64,000 nt of DNA from JALHST01 sp963798435 (GTDB lineage Bacteria > Bacteroidota > Bacteroidia > Flavobacteriales > Flavobacteriaceae): NCBI GenBank assembly GCA_963798435.1, contig CAWCTF010000005.1, positions 186,001 through 250,000 of the forward strand. The letters run 5' to 3'. A model generated the notes under the pieces. The model did not search any database, had not been told where the DNA came from, and saw only the letters and a program-made list of their open reading frames with translations. Shown here piece after piece: positions 1-9,007 of the stretch. The translations under genes and the position numbers were made by a program. The first letter of the stretch is position 1. Each line of letters opens with the position of its first letter.

Positions 1-1
1 G

Positions 2-589
2 AATGGCATCAATGCAAGGGCAAGTATAAAGCGTGACGAAGTAGATCTTATCTTTTTGGATGTTGAGATGCCTGTAGTCAATGGCTTTGAATTGATTGAA
101 TCACTTGAAACACGGCCACAGATTATTTTGATTACCAGCAATCCAAACTACGCGCTACGTGCCTTTGATCATAACGTAACCGACTATTTATTGAAGCCGA
201 TTATGAAGGAGCGATTCAATGAATCTATAAAACGGGCATTGGTAAACTATGTTGGGGCCGAGCAAGTTGATATGGATACAGAGTTTATCTATGTGAATAG
301 CAATCTCAAAAAAGTAAAAGTATTCTTGAAGCATATTAACTGGGTCCAGGGATTTGGTGATTATATAAAATTGATTACCGAAGATGGCAATATCCTGGTG
401 CTTTCGACTATGAAATCATTTATGAAACTTCTTCCACCAGACAAGTTTTTACGAACTCATAAGTCGTATATTATTAATCTAGAGAAAGTCAAGAAATTTA
501 GTTCGTCTTTCGTCGAAATTAGAGGTCAGGAACTGCCTTTAAGTAAACATAAGAAAACAGCACTGGAAGAGGCCCTCATGCAGGGTTAA
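2..589 (+). CDS. LytTR-family response regulator, 5' end outside the window
   Basis: The frame is open from base 2, so the gene starts upstream of the window; an internal TTG at 56 is not the real start. The visible part begins late in a receiver domain: the phospho-acceptor Asp lies in LDVEMP (codon 59-61), followed by the T/S switch in LITSN and the conserved Lys in YLLKPI. A LytTR DNA-binding domain follows (roughly the last 100 residues, with the typical FLRTHKSYIINL stretch near the end). Such proteins are the cytoplasmic output of two-component systems, usually paired in Bacteroidota with a LytS/YehU-type histidine kinase, which would be expected upstream. Targets cannot be read from here. 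Confidence 0.9.
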   Translation, partial: NGINARASIKRDEVDLIFLDVEMPVVNGFELIESLETRPQIILITSNPNYALRAFDHNVTDYLLKPIMKERFNESIKRALVNYVGAEQVDMDTEFIYVNSNLKKVKVFLKHINWVQGFGDYIKLITEDGNILVLSTMKSFMKLLPPDKFLRTHKSYIINLEKVKKFSSSFVEIRGQELPLSKHKKTALEEALMQG

Positions 590-635
590 TCGTCCTTAAC
601 TCCCCCTTAGGTGTCTTTAACAAGCGTTTGACCCC

Positions 636-1772
636 CTACCTTGCGAAGGATATTGAGGTTCCCGTACTTGGGGTAACTTCAAATGCGGTTAAGTCAATTC
701 CGAATTGGCTTTGATATGCTTCACTAGCCTCGTGTATAAACTTAGCAACCAAATCCCGATGTACAATATTCATAGTACAACCACCAAAACCTCCACCGGT
801 TTGACGTGCACCTAAAACTCCCGAATAGTTTTTTGAAAATGCTACCAGAAAATCAGATTCCTTGCAACTTACCTCATATAATTCACTAATGCCGGTATGG
901 GCCTCATACAACAACGCACCTGCGGATTTGAGATCCCCTATCTTTAAGGCATCCGCCATTTTCAATACACGCGCATTTTCCTGTAGAATGAAGGTACATC
1001 TCTTATAAACGACTTCGCGCATCTTCGTTTTATTGGCCATTAATACGGTTGAAGTGACATCACGAAGCGAATTTATATGCGGATGGGTTTGCCTTATAAC
1101 CGCCACGCCTTCTTCACATTCAAGTTTTCGAACATTGTATTCACTGGTTGCCAAATTATGTGACACCCCTGTATTCAATAAAATGATTTTATAGGGCGCA
1201 AACTGAATCGGTATCAAATCGTACCTTAAACTATTACAATCCAATAGAATACCATGGCCTGTTTCACTCATTACAGAGGCAAATTGATCCATAATGCCAC
1301 ATTGAGTCCCAACATAATTATGTTCTGCGATTTGGGAGAGCTTCACAAGATCTATTTTGGCCAGGCCCAACGAAAAAAGTTCATTGAGACCAAATGCAAG
1401 TCCACATTCCAAAGCGGCCGAAGAGCTCAATCCCGATCCTTGTGGCAGATTACTTTCTAAAACACAATCAAAACCTCTGAGGTGGTTCGAACGCTGGGTG
1501 ATTTCAAACAATACGCCCAAAAGATAGTTTTCCCATGGTACCGAACTTCTTGAAATTTCTTTTAAATCTGCCTGAAAACCAACGTCGGCGCCTTTACTGA
1601 AAAAGTTGCACTCGTTTTCTGAGCCATTTTTCTGGAATGAAAGCGTAATGTGCTTTTCTATTGCCGTCGGTAATACATAACCAAGATTATAATCGGTATG
1701 TTCCCCGATTAAATTTATTCTCCCTGGTGATTCAATGATCAGTTCTGGGTTAAATTTTTTTAAGAATTGCAT
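636..1772 (-). CDS. galK: galactokinase
   Basis: Phosphorylates alpha-D-galactose to galactose 1-phosphate with ATP, the entry step of the Leloir pathway, in the cytoplasm. At 378 aa it has the normal family length and all GHMP-kinase signatures: the galactokinase motif GRINLIGEHTDYN near residues 17-29, the ATP-binding GSGLSSSAAL around residue 112, and GARQTGGGFGGC near residue 321. It starts 5 bp downstream of the formylglycine-generating-enzyme gene on the same strand, so the two are probably co-transcribed. The divergent aldose 1-epimerase just upstream would supply the alpha anomer, which supports a galactose role. No galT or galE is present in the window. Confidence 0.96.
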   Translation of the reverse strand: MQFLKKFNPELIIESPGRINLIGEHTDYNLGYVLPTAIEKHITLSFQKNGSENECNFFSKGADVGFQADLKEISRSSVPWENYLLGVLFEITQRSNHLRGFDCVLESNLPQGSGLSSSAALECGLAFGLNELFSLGLAKIDLVKLSQIAEHNYVGTQCGIMDQFASVMSETGHGILLDCNSLRYDLIPIQFAPYKIILLNTGVSHNLATSEYNVRKLECEEGVAVIRQTHPHINSLRDVTSTVLMANKTKMREVVYKRCTFILQENARVLKMADALKIGDLKSAGALLYEAHTGISELYEVSCKESDFLVAFSKNYSGVLGARQTGGGFGGCTMNIVHRDLVAKFIHEASEAYQSQFGIDLTAFEVTPSTGTSISFAR

Positions 1773-1777
1773 AGCTT

Positions 1778-2920
1778 CTATCGCTGATTGTTTTTTGCTT
1801 CCACCATTGCGATGGTAGCGACGGTACGAAACCCTAAATGCTCAAGGGAAGAATCTAAACTGGTGGCCATTCTTGCAGAGATACGATAACTGGCACAATA
1901 CGAGGCACTGCATAAAAATGAGCCACCCTTCATGATTTTCTCCTTTGCCAATGGATCGCGTTCGTTATAAGCAACCGGGGCACCTTCGGGATTTTTAGTG
2001 ACCTCATGTCGCTGCGCCATTTCTCCATAATAGTTTGAATTGTACCAATCACTCGTCCATTCCCAGACATTTCCCGCCATATCATAAAGACCAAAGTCAT
2101 TTGGAGGAAACGATTTTACGGGCGCGAGTGACTCGAAACCATCTGCCAAGGTATTTATGACAGGAAATTCCCCATTCCATGTATTGGCATTTTGAGACAA
2201 CCGTGAATCATCGTCTCCCCAAAAATAGATACTATTTTTTTTGTTGCCCCGGGCAGCCAATTCCCATTCTGCTTCGGTCGGCAATCGCCTGCCCGCCCAA
2301 TTGCAATAGGCAATCGCATCTTCATAGGCAATCTGTACAACCGGGAAGTCTTCTTTACCCACTATCGAGGTGCCAGGTCCTTCAGGATGTCGCCAATTCG
2401 CTCCAATTGTCCATTGCCACCATTGCGAAAAATCATATAAATTAGGCAGGGAGTTCCTCGATTTTTTAAAGGTCAATGCACCTGGTTGCAAAATGCTGTC
2501 AGGAGGTCTGGGAGTTCCCTCTGGAAGTTGTTTTTTTATCTCTTCCCAATCAATTGGCCTTTCGGCTATGGTAACATACCCGGATTGGTTCACGAATCGT
2601 TCAAATTGCGCGTTAGTCACTTCAGTGACGTCCATAAAAAATCCATCCACGGCGACCTTGTGGGCGGGCTTTTCGTGATCCATGGCCAATTTGTCCTGGG
2701 TTACGGCCCCTTGCTCGAAAGCACCACCGGGTATCCACACCATGCCCTTAGGCACCGATATCGTATCAGGTTTCTTGGTCAGTAGCCCTATAATATCTTT
2801 TTCGTCAGGTGTATCAGCTATTTTATTGATACCATTTGCTGCCTTGGTTTGCTGCTTGCACCCGGCAAGGAAAATTACAAGGACCGAAAGAATAGCAACT
2901 TTGTTAAGGAAAATCCGCAT
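1778..2920 (-). CDS. formylglycine-generating enzyme family lipoprotein (sulfatase activator)
   Basis: SUMF1/FGE-domain protein of 380 aa. FGEs oxidise the active-site Cys of type I sulfatases to formylglycine. The N-terminus is a lipoprotein signal (FLAGC, Cys about residue 21), placing it in the cell envelope. The FGE domain runs from about residue 58 to the end with characteristic stretches MVWIPGGAF, RRLPTEAEWELAARG, NVWEWTSDWY and KGGSF. Both active-site cysteines of true FGEs are present in SFLCSASYCASYR (about residues 336-348), so it is likely catalytic and not a PvdO/EgtB relative. The neighbouring sulfatase at 4211-5791 has a Cys-type active site and is a plausible client. Upstream of galK in an apparent operon. 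Confidence 0.87.
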   Translation of the reverse strand: MRIFLNKVAILSVLVIFLAGCKQQTKAANGINKIADTPDEKDIIGLLTKKPDTISVPKGMVWIPGGAFEQGAVTQDKLAMDHEKPAHKVAVDGFFMDVTEVTNAQFERFVNQSGYVTIAERPIDWEEIKKQLPEGTPRPPDSILQPGALTFKKSRNSLPNLYDFSQWWQWTIGANWRHPEGPGTSIVGKEDFPVVQIAYEDAIAYCNWAGRRLPTEAEWELAARGNKKNSIYFWGDDDSRLSQNANTWNGEFPVINTLADGFESLAPVKSFPPNDFGLYDMAGNVWEWTSDWYNSNYYGEMAQRHEVTKNPEGAPVAYNERDPLAKEKIMKGGSFLCSASYCASYRISARMATSLDSSLEHLGFRTVATIAMVEAKNNQR

Positions 2921-2984
2921 TTTGATTATTTTCGGTCTAAATTGTAAAGTTATTTTATATCTTCATAAACCAAAGAAAAAACAA

Positions 2985-4175
2985 ATGAAAATTACCGATT
3001 TACCAAGGCTTCTTGTCGCTATGCTACTTTTGGGCACCTTAAGTTGCAAGGAAAAAATAACAAAAAATGAAACTGATCAAAACATGGCTCAACCTCAGTC
3101 AGACACCACACTTTCCGGAATTTCAAAAGCCAATTTTGAACAAATAGTCGATGAAAAGCCTGTTTCACTATATGTCTTAAGTAATAAAAACGGAATAGAG
3201 GCGACTTTCACAAATTACGGACAGCATTTGGTGTCACTAATGGTACCTGATAAAAATGGAAAAATGGAGGACGTTGTTTTAGGGGCAGCGAACCTTGAAG
3301 GCTATAAAAAACCCAGTGGAAAATATTTTGGTTCGGTGATCGGTCGCTATGGCAATAGGATTGCCAAAGGTAGGTTCACATTAGACGGCACCACCTATGA
3401 ATTGGCTAAAAACAATGGGGAAAATCATTTACATGGTGGCATAAAAGGATTCGAATCCGTGGTATGGGATGTAGATTCGATTGCCCCAAATTACATCAGG
3501 TTTCATAGGCTTTCTCCCGATATGGAAGAAGGCTACCCCGGGAATTTAGATGTAAAAGTCGATTACACGTTGACAGACTCCAATGAATTGAAAATAAATT
3601 ACTTAGCTACTACTGACAAGAAGACGCCCATAAATCTGACCAATCATTCTTTTTTCAATTTGAAAGGAGCTGGCAACGGGACCATCGATGATCATCTGTT
3701 ACAAGTTAACGCCGATAGTTTTAATGCGGTTGATGAAGGTTTGATTCCGACTGGGAAACTTATGCCCGTAGTGAATACACCTTTTGATTTTAGGACACCA
3801 AAAACCCTTGGCCAAGATATTGGCGCCGATTTTCCACAAATAAAAATAGGCAACGGGTATGATCATAATTTTATCCTTAATTCTGGGCCAAAGAATGAAG
3901 ATGGACTCGTTTTTGCCGCAAAGGTAATTGAACCAAAAAGTGGTCGGGTTATGGAAGTTTTTACAAGCGAACCAGGGGTACAGGTCTACACCGGAAATTT
4001 TTTAGATGGGACCACCCTAGGTAAAAAAGGCACCCCGTACGTATTTCGGGGATCGATTTGTTTAGAGACACAGCATTATCCTGATTCCCCGAACCAAAAA
4101 GCATTTCCGAATACGATTCTTGCCCCTGGGGAGACGTATAGATCGACTACCATCTATAAATTCTCAACGCAATAA
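2985..4175 (+). CDS. galM: aldose 1-epimerase (mutarotase), lipoprotein
   Basis: Interconverts alpha and beta anomers of aldoses, typically galactose or glucose. The open frame extends upstream to 2682, but the ATG at 2985 gives a clean lipoprotein signal (MLLLGTLSC) and a 396 aa product of normal length; the longer frame would overlap the divergent FGE gene. Conserved galactose mutarotase features are visible: NGENHLHGG and LTNHSFFNL (the two catalytic His), YDHNF, and the catalytic Glu in CLETQHYPDSPN near the C-terminus. The 64 bp gap to the FGE gene must hold both promoters. An envelope-bound epimerase next to galK fits preparation of galactose released from polysaccharide. Confidence 0.93.
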   Translation: MKITDLPRLLVAMLLLGTLSCKEKITKNETDQNMAQPQSDTTLSGISKANFEQIVDEKPVSLYVLSNKNGIEATFTNYGQHLVSLMVPDKNGKMEDVVLGAANLEGYKKPSGKYFGSVIGRYGNRIAKGRFTLDGTTYELAKNNGENHLHGGIKGFESVVWDVDSIAPNYIRFHRLSPDMEEGYPGNLDVKVDYTLTDSNELKINYLATTDKKTPINLTNHSFFNLKGAGNGTIDDHLLQVNADSFNAVDEGLIPTGKLMPVVNTPFDFRTPKTLGQDIGADFPQIKIGNGYDHNFILNSGPKNEDGLVFAAKVIEPKSGRVMEVFTSEPGVQVYTGNFLDGTTLGKKGTPYVFRGSICLETQHYPDSPNQKAFPNTILAPGETYRSTTIYKFSTQ

Positions 4176-4176
4176 C

Positions 4177-4201
4177 ACAATTGGATCTCCTTGCCAATTG
4201 T
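4177..4201. terminator. inverted repeat between convergent genes, probable bidirectional terminator
   Basis: Perfect 8-bp arms, ACAATTGG (4177-4184) and CCAATTGT (4194-4201), with a 9-nt loop. They begin two bases after the galM stop and end nine bases before the sulfatase stop on the other strand. Position between convergent genes supports a terminator, but neither side has a clear T tract. Confidence 0.5.
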
Positions 4202-4210
4202 AGGCCGTAC

Positions 4211-5791
4211 CTATTGCTGGGTGTCGCCGAGCAGCCCGTTTTCTACCGAAGGGATTCGAAACCGGGCTACTTCAGAATTCGTATGTTGCGCCTTGAAAAT
4301 TTCGACGGCTTTTTTTATGATTTCCGGATGTGTTTCCGCAACGTTCGTTGTTTCCAAAGGATCATATCGAAGGTTATAAACTTCAAGGGTTGGATTTGCC
4401 GTATCGTTATTCAAATTTTGTCGTATTACTTTCCAATCCCCCATCCTGATGGCCACCTGTCCTCCATATTCAGGAAATTCCCAATACATGAAATCGTGTT
4501 CTATCTGGGGCTGTTCAGAAAAAAGCGTTGGCGAAAAACTAATGCCGTCGGTTTCGGCAGGAACCTCAAAACCTGCAATAGCTCCTAACGTAGCCATCAT
4601 ATCGTAGTGTGCTGAAACAAGGTTTGTGCGGCTTCCTGCCTTGATATGTCCAGGCCAAGAAGCGATCATGGGTACCCGTATCCCTCCTTCATAAACAAAA
4701 CCTTTCCCTTTGCCATACGACCCTGAAAATGGCCTGGCACTCTCGAAGAATTCCGGGTCGACACCTCCGGCATAGGTTGGTCCGTTATCAGATGTAAAAA
4801 TAATGAGCGTCTGTTCGTAAATACCTTCCTCTTTGAGCTGTTGCACCAATTTGCCAATATTCTCATCTAAGTACGATATCATTGCCGCATACCCTGCATG
4901 TGGATTTTTATGCGGAAAATAGCCATTTTCTCCCAAATAAGGCTGCTCATCACCAAACTTGGCAAGGTAATGATCTAGCCATTTTCGAGAAGCTTGAATG
5001 GCCACATGTGGAATCGGGGTGGCCCAATATAAAAAGAAGGGATGGTCTTTGTTCGCCGTGACAAAATTAGTGAGTTCCTTGAACATCAAATCGGGCGAAT
5101 AGTCTTTTAAGGTATAAGCAGCATAACTCCTCGGATCATGAATATCGGCCCCTTTGGGAAGTTTCGTATTCGGGGCAACGGTATCATTGTCGAGATGTAC
5201 ACGGGCTTTATTTTTATAGAGATGCACTGGATAGTAGGTATGGGCTTGTCGCTGACAATTATACCCGAAAAAGAAATCAAAGCCCATTTCGTTGGGTATT
5301 GAATGTGTTTGAGGTGCGCCCAGGCCCCATTTTCCGATTAGAGCGGTTTGATAACCCACTTTCTGAAGCCGATGTCCCAGCGTAACGGTATTTGAAGGCA
5401 TTGGTTTTTGACCTTCCAAGGAAGAATCTTTTGCCATGGCCTTGTAGTTCCAAACATCCCCACGGGCATCCCATTCATCATTTCCACGAATGTAGGCGTG
5501 TCCAGAATGTGTTCCTGTTAAAAACATATAACGTGCCGGGGCACACACCGGGGCACTGGTATAATGTTGTGTAAATAGCATGCCATTCTCGGCCAAGGCA
5601 TCGATGTTTGGCGTCTCGATCTTTTCCTGCCCATATGCCCCAATTTCCCCATAGCCCAGATCATCGGCAAGAATATAAATTATATTGGGCTTCCTAGGCT
5701 CAATGACACTGGTGGTAGCCTGATTGTCCTTACAGGACCAAACAAGTGTCCCTGCCAGAAGCAGGGACAGAAATTTTAACTGGGATAACAT
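4211..5791 (-). CDS. type I sulfatase (arylsulfatase A-like), lipoprotein
   Basis: Hydrolyses sulfate esters; as a 526 aa lipoprotein it probably acts in the periplasm or at the cell surface. The start at 5791 gives a lipoprotein signal with Cys20 (LVWSC); a longer frame to 5893 would run into the preceding gene. Seen: the metal-binding ADDLGYGE, the modification motif CAPAR with Cys83 as the residue converted to formylglycine, KWGLG, FTSDNGPTYAGG, and KGFVYEGGIRVPMIASWPG. It is a Cys-type enzyme, so it needs an FGE such as the one at 1778-2920. Last gene of the minus-strand uronate operon, 10 bp after the Gfo/Idh/MocA gene, suggesting a sulfated uronate-containing glycan; the exact substrate cannot be read from sequence. 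Confidence 0.92.
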   Translation of the reverse strand: MLSQLKFLSLLLAGTLVWSCKDNQATTSVIEPRKPNIIYILADDLGYGEIGAYGQEKIETPNIDALAENGMLFTQHYTSAPVCAPARYMFLTGTHSGHAYIRGNDEWDARGDVWNYKAMAKDSSLEGQKPMPSNTVTLGHRLQKVGYQTALIGKWGLGAPQTHSIPNEMGFDFFFGYNCQRQAHTYYPVHLYKNKARVHLDNDTVAPNTKLPKGADIHDPRSYAAYTLKDYSPDLMFKELTNFVTANKDHPFFLYWATPIPHVAIQASRKWLDHYLAKFGDEQPYLGENGYFPHKNPHAGYAAMISYLDENIGKLVQQLKEEGIYEQTLIIFTSDNGPTYAGGVDPEFFESARPFSGSYGKGKGFVYEGGIRVPMIASWPGHIKAGSRTNLVSAHYDMMATLGAIAGFEVPAETDGISFSPTLFSEQPQIEHDFMYWEFPEYGGQVAIRMGDWKVIRQNLNNDTANPTLEVYNLRYDPLETTNVAETHPEIIKKAVEIFKAQHTNSEVARFRIPSVENGLLGDTQQ

Positions 5792-5801
5792 GGTACGCCC
5801 A

Positions 5802-7148
5802 TTAAATAACCACCGTCTGGCCTGGCATCGGAATTTTATAGGTTCCATCAGCATTGGGTTGCACCGGTGCCGGAGAATCCCATGTAAGACCATCAGGAAT
5901 TAGGACTATGTTCGAATTCAAGGCCTCGTCCCATTTGATTACTTTTCCAGAATACGTGGCCATTCTACCCATAATCGCGGTCATCGTACTATGAGCACCA
6001 TATTCGGCATTCGAGAGAACCCCGCCATTTCGAATTGATTCGAACAAGCGAACATGCTCGACCTCATACGGATTGGGATCATCCTTACCCCGATGTTCGA
6101 AAAGTATATTCCCATTCCAATCGGTTAAGGTAGCATTGTCCCCTTCGGTGGAGACGGTTCCTTTGGTTCCCTGGAAAAATTCTGAAACCCTACTCATGGT
6201 TTCTGGCTGATGTCGGCATTGGCTGGCGATAACCGCTCCGCTTGGATAGGTAAATTCAACGAAATGGTGATCAAATATCTCGCCATGGTCCTTACCTGTG
6301 CGTACGGCCCTACCACCCATTCCCTGAGCTGAAATTGGGGTTTCCCCTACAAACCAATTGGCAACATCAATGTTATGTATGTGTTGCTCCAAGATATGGT
6401 CCCCACACAACCAACAGAAATAGTACCAATTGCGCATTTGGTATTCAAGTTCGGATTGACCGGGTTGTCGCTCGCGCACCCAGACCCCTGCACTATCCCA
6501 ATAGACCTGCCCAGAAACGATCTTGCCGATCTTATCCTGCTTGAGATGCTCTAAAGCCGCTAGATAACTATCTTGATAATGTCGTTGAAGGCCAACCACC
6601 ACGTTTAATTTCTTTTCTTTGGCTATTTTTGCCGCCGCTAATACCCTGCGAACGCCTGGAGCATCAGTGGCAACTGGTTTTTCCATAAAAACATGCTTGC
6701 CATTGTTTACGGCATATTCAAAATGCTGAGGCCTGAAGCCCGGAGGTGTCGCTAAAATTACTACATCGGCTAAATCGATGGCCTTTTGGGCGGCATCAAA
6801 TCCTACGAATTGATTTTCCTCTTTTACATTCACCTTTTTGCTATCTCCGCTTTCTTTACGAATATTGGCTAAACTATCCTTCAATCGGTCCTCAAAGGCA
6901 TCTGCCATGGCCACCAATTCAATATTATCATCGGCCTTCAAGGCTTGTAATGCGGCCCCGGTTCCCCTACCACCGCATCCGACCAATGCTATTTTCAGTT
7001 TTTTGTCATTGAATACGTTAAACATTGAGTTCATCTGCATTGAGGGTAAGATCAACGCTCCAGAAAGCAACGCCGTATTCTTAACGAATGACCTGCGGGA
7101 CTTGTCAGAGCCGATACCTTTCAGATCGTGCTTCTTTAGATTTTCCAT
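5802..7148 (-). CDS. Gfo/Idh/MocA family oxidoreductase with Tat signal
   Basis: NAD(P)-dependent sugar oxidoreductase family protein of 448 aa. The N-terminus has a twin-arginine signal (SRRSFVKN, residues 18-25, followed by a hydrophobic stretch), so it is exported folded, probably with cofactor bound. The Rossmann fold begins with IALVGCGGRGTG around residue 53, and EKPVATDAPGVRR is the conserved cofactor/catalytic Lys segment. Periplasmic Tat-exported members are common in Bacteroidota glycan loci, and some act as glycosidases (GH109) through a redox mechanism; whether this one does is unknown. It sits between the Na+/solute symporter and the sulfatase on the same strand. Confidence 0.87.
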   Translation of the reverse strand: MENLKKHDLKGIGSDKSRRSFVKNTALLSGALILPSMQMNSMFNVFNDKKLKIALVGCGGRGTGAALQALKADDNIELVAMADAFEDRLKDSLANIRKESGDSKKVNVKEENQFVGFDAAQKAIDLADVVILATPPGFRPQHFEYAVNNGKHVFMEKPVATDAPGVRRVLAAAKIAKEKKLNVVVGLQRHYQDSYLAALEHLKQDKIGKIVSGQVYWDSAGVWVRERQPGQSELEYQMRNWYYFCWLCGDHILEQHIHNIDVANWFVGETPISAQGMGGRAVRTGKDHGEIFDHHFVEFTYPSGAVIASQCRHQPETMSRVSEFFQGTKGTVSTEGDNATLTDWNGNILFEHRGKDDPNPYEVEHVRLFESIRNGGVLSNAEYGAHSTMTAIMGRMATYSGKVIKWDEALNSNIVLIPDGLTWDSPAPVQPNADGTYKIPMPGQTVVI

Positions 7149-7320
7149 GATGGGCTTTTTAAGGATTGAATATGTAAAAATTTTGAGAATTAACTATTTA
7201 TCGTGAATATAATTATAATTTATCATTATCAAATACTGGTGCCCGAGCTTTTTCGAATGGCATGCCTTGCAATCGATTTAGCCAAGAACACTTTAAGGAT
7301 GCTCGATCCTGAATTTCATA

Positions 7321-8946
7321 CTATAGTGAAAGCGTACTGAATGAAATCATAATATACAAGACAATAATTATAATAGCCGCCGAGGCGAATATATCCCAGA
7401 AATTATAGCTGGCTTTGTTCTTCGCTTTTTGTTCGGCAGTGACGCTACCAAATGTCAAACCGGCCAATTGTGACTGAGATGGTGCGGGGTAAAACATACT
7501 AACAATTACCGCAATGGCTACGCAGATCGCAAAAAAATAGGCGCCAAAGACCAACCAATTGATATGTGCAATCGAGTACAACATGCTGCCCTCCTCAAAA
7601 CTCGACTTCATGATTTCGAGGCTGAGTTTTGAAAATCCAATAAGAAATCCGCCGACCAAGGTGGCAATGGCACCATTGGCATTTATGCGCTTATAAAATA
7701 TCCCCAAAAGAAAGACCGCAGCAATCGGAGGTGAAATATAGGCCTGAACATTTTGTAAATATTCATAGAGGCCATCAGAGAGCTTCGTTATAATCGGAAT
7801 CCATAACAAACCTAGACCAACAACAAAAAAAGTGGCGATCCTACCGGTCCTTACCAATTTTTCCTCAGGCTTGTTGGGTTTCAATTTTTTATAGATATCC
7901 AAGGTAAATAGGGTCGAACATGAATTAAATACCGAAGCCAAGGAACTCATCAAGGCCGCAAGTAAACCCGCTGCTACCAGACCACGAAGGCCCGAGGGTA
8001 AAATGTTGCTCATCAAAACGGGAAAAGCCTGATCTGGACTATCCCAATTTAGTTTGCCCTGCATTTTCAAGGCCAAGGCGATTACGCCCGGAATTAGAAA
8101 TAGAAATACCGGCATCAATTTTAAAAGGGCTCCAAAAATACTACCCCGCCTGCCTTCTTTGATGTTTTTTGCCGTTAGTACCCGTTGAACGATTACCTGA
8201 TCTGTACACCAATACCAGATACCAACAATAGTACTCGTAATAAAGAGGGGCAGCCACGGATAATTTGGGTCTGAATTGGGCCGCCACATGTTAAAATAAT
8301 CGGGGCCGATGGTGCTTTTAAGCGTAGCCCAACCTCCTACTGTTTCCAACCCCATAAACGTAAGTATGCCCGCTCCCAAGACCAAGATTACGGCTTGTAT
8401 CGTTTCGGTGTATACTACGGCACGCATACCACCAAGCACTGTATACAAACCTGTGAGAACAACCGTTGCAACGGCACCGATCCAAAAAGGTATTCCCAGT
8501 AAGGCCGATACTACTACCCCACCGGCATAAATTGTAACCGATACTTTCGTGAGAATATAGGCAATCAAGGAAACGACAGACAGTACCCAACGGGAACGGG
8601 CATCGAATCTTTTTTCCAGAAATTCAGGCATTGTAAATACGCCGCTTCTTGCATAAAAAGGCAGGAAAACCCAACCTAACATCAAAACGATCCAGGCATG
8701 CAGTTCATATATAAGCAAGGGCATCTTATCCCCGGCGCCATTGCCCGCTAAGCCAACCACATGCTCAGATCCAATGTTCGAGGCAAAAATGGATGCGCCG
8801 ACCATAAACCATCCGATATTTCGACCGGCAAGGAAGTAATCCTCTGTACTTTTTTGTTTTTGTCTGATTACCCACCAGGCGACACCCAGCAAGATTAAAA
8901 AATAGGCGATGATTACGACCCAGTCTAATGTATCAAGTCCTTTCAT
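7321..8946 (-). CDS. sodium:solute symporter (SSS/SGLT family)
   Basis: A 541 aa polytopic inner-membrane protein of the SSS family, predicted to import a sugar or sugar acid with Na+. The N-terminus (DWVVIIAYFLILLGVAWW), YFLAGRNIGWFMVGAS, the substrate/sodium region with GSEHVVGLAG, and a C-terminal helix are typical; about 13-14 hydrophobic segments can be counted. It lies 61 bp downstream of mannonate dehydratase on the same strand, so the likely cargo is a hexuronate or uronate oligomer. A 172 bp gap separates it from the next gene (7149-7320), in which no clear promoter or hairpin was found. Confidence 0.92.
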   Translation of the reverse strand: MKGLDTLDWVVIIAYFLILLGVAWWVIRQKQKSTEDYFLAGRNIGWFMVGASIFASNIGSEHVVGLAGNGAGDKMPLLIYELHAWIVLMLGWVFLPFYARSGVFTMPEFLEKRFDARSRWVLSVVSLIAYILTKVSVTIYAGGVVVSALLGIPFWIGAVATVVLTGLYTVLGGMRAVVYTETIQAVILVLGAGILTFMGLETVGGWATLKSTIGPDYFNMWRPNSDPNYPWLPLFITSTIVGIWYWCTDQVIVQRVLTAKNIKEGRRGSIFGALLKLMPVFLFLIPGVIALALKMQGKLNWDSPDQAFPVLMSNILPSGLRGLVAAGLLAALMSSLASVFNSCSTLFTLDIYKKLKPNKPEEKLVRTGRIATFFVVGLGLLWIPIITKLSDGLYEYLQNVQAYISPPIAAVFLLGIFYKRINANGAIATLVGGFLIGFSKLSLEIMKSSFEEGSMLYSIAHINWLVFGAYFFAICVAIAVIVSMFYPAPSQSQLAGLTFGSVTAEQKAKNKASYNFWDIFASAAIIIIVLYIMISFSTLSL

Positions 8947-9007
8947 GGTTGAATTTTTGGTTGGTTATGCCTAAATTAGACTAAAAACTTCACAGTTTCC
9001 AATGGTA

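Noticed and set aside
2682..2984. Upstream extension of the aldose epimerase frame
   Set aside because: It lies antisense to the FGE gene, and the lipoprotein signal begins at 2985.
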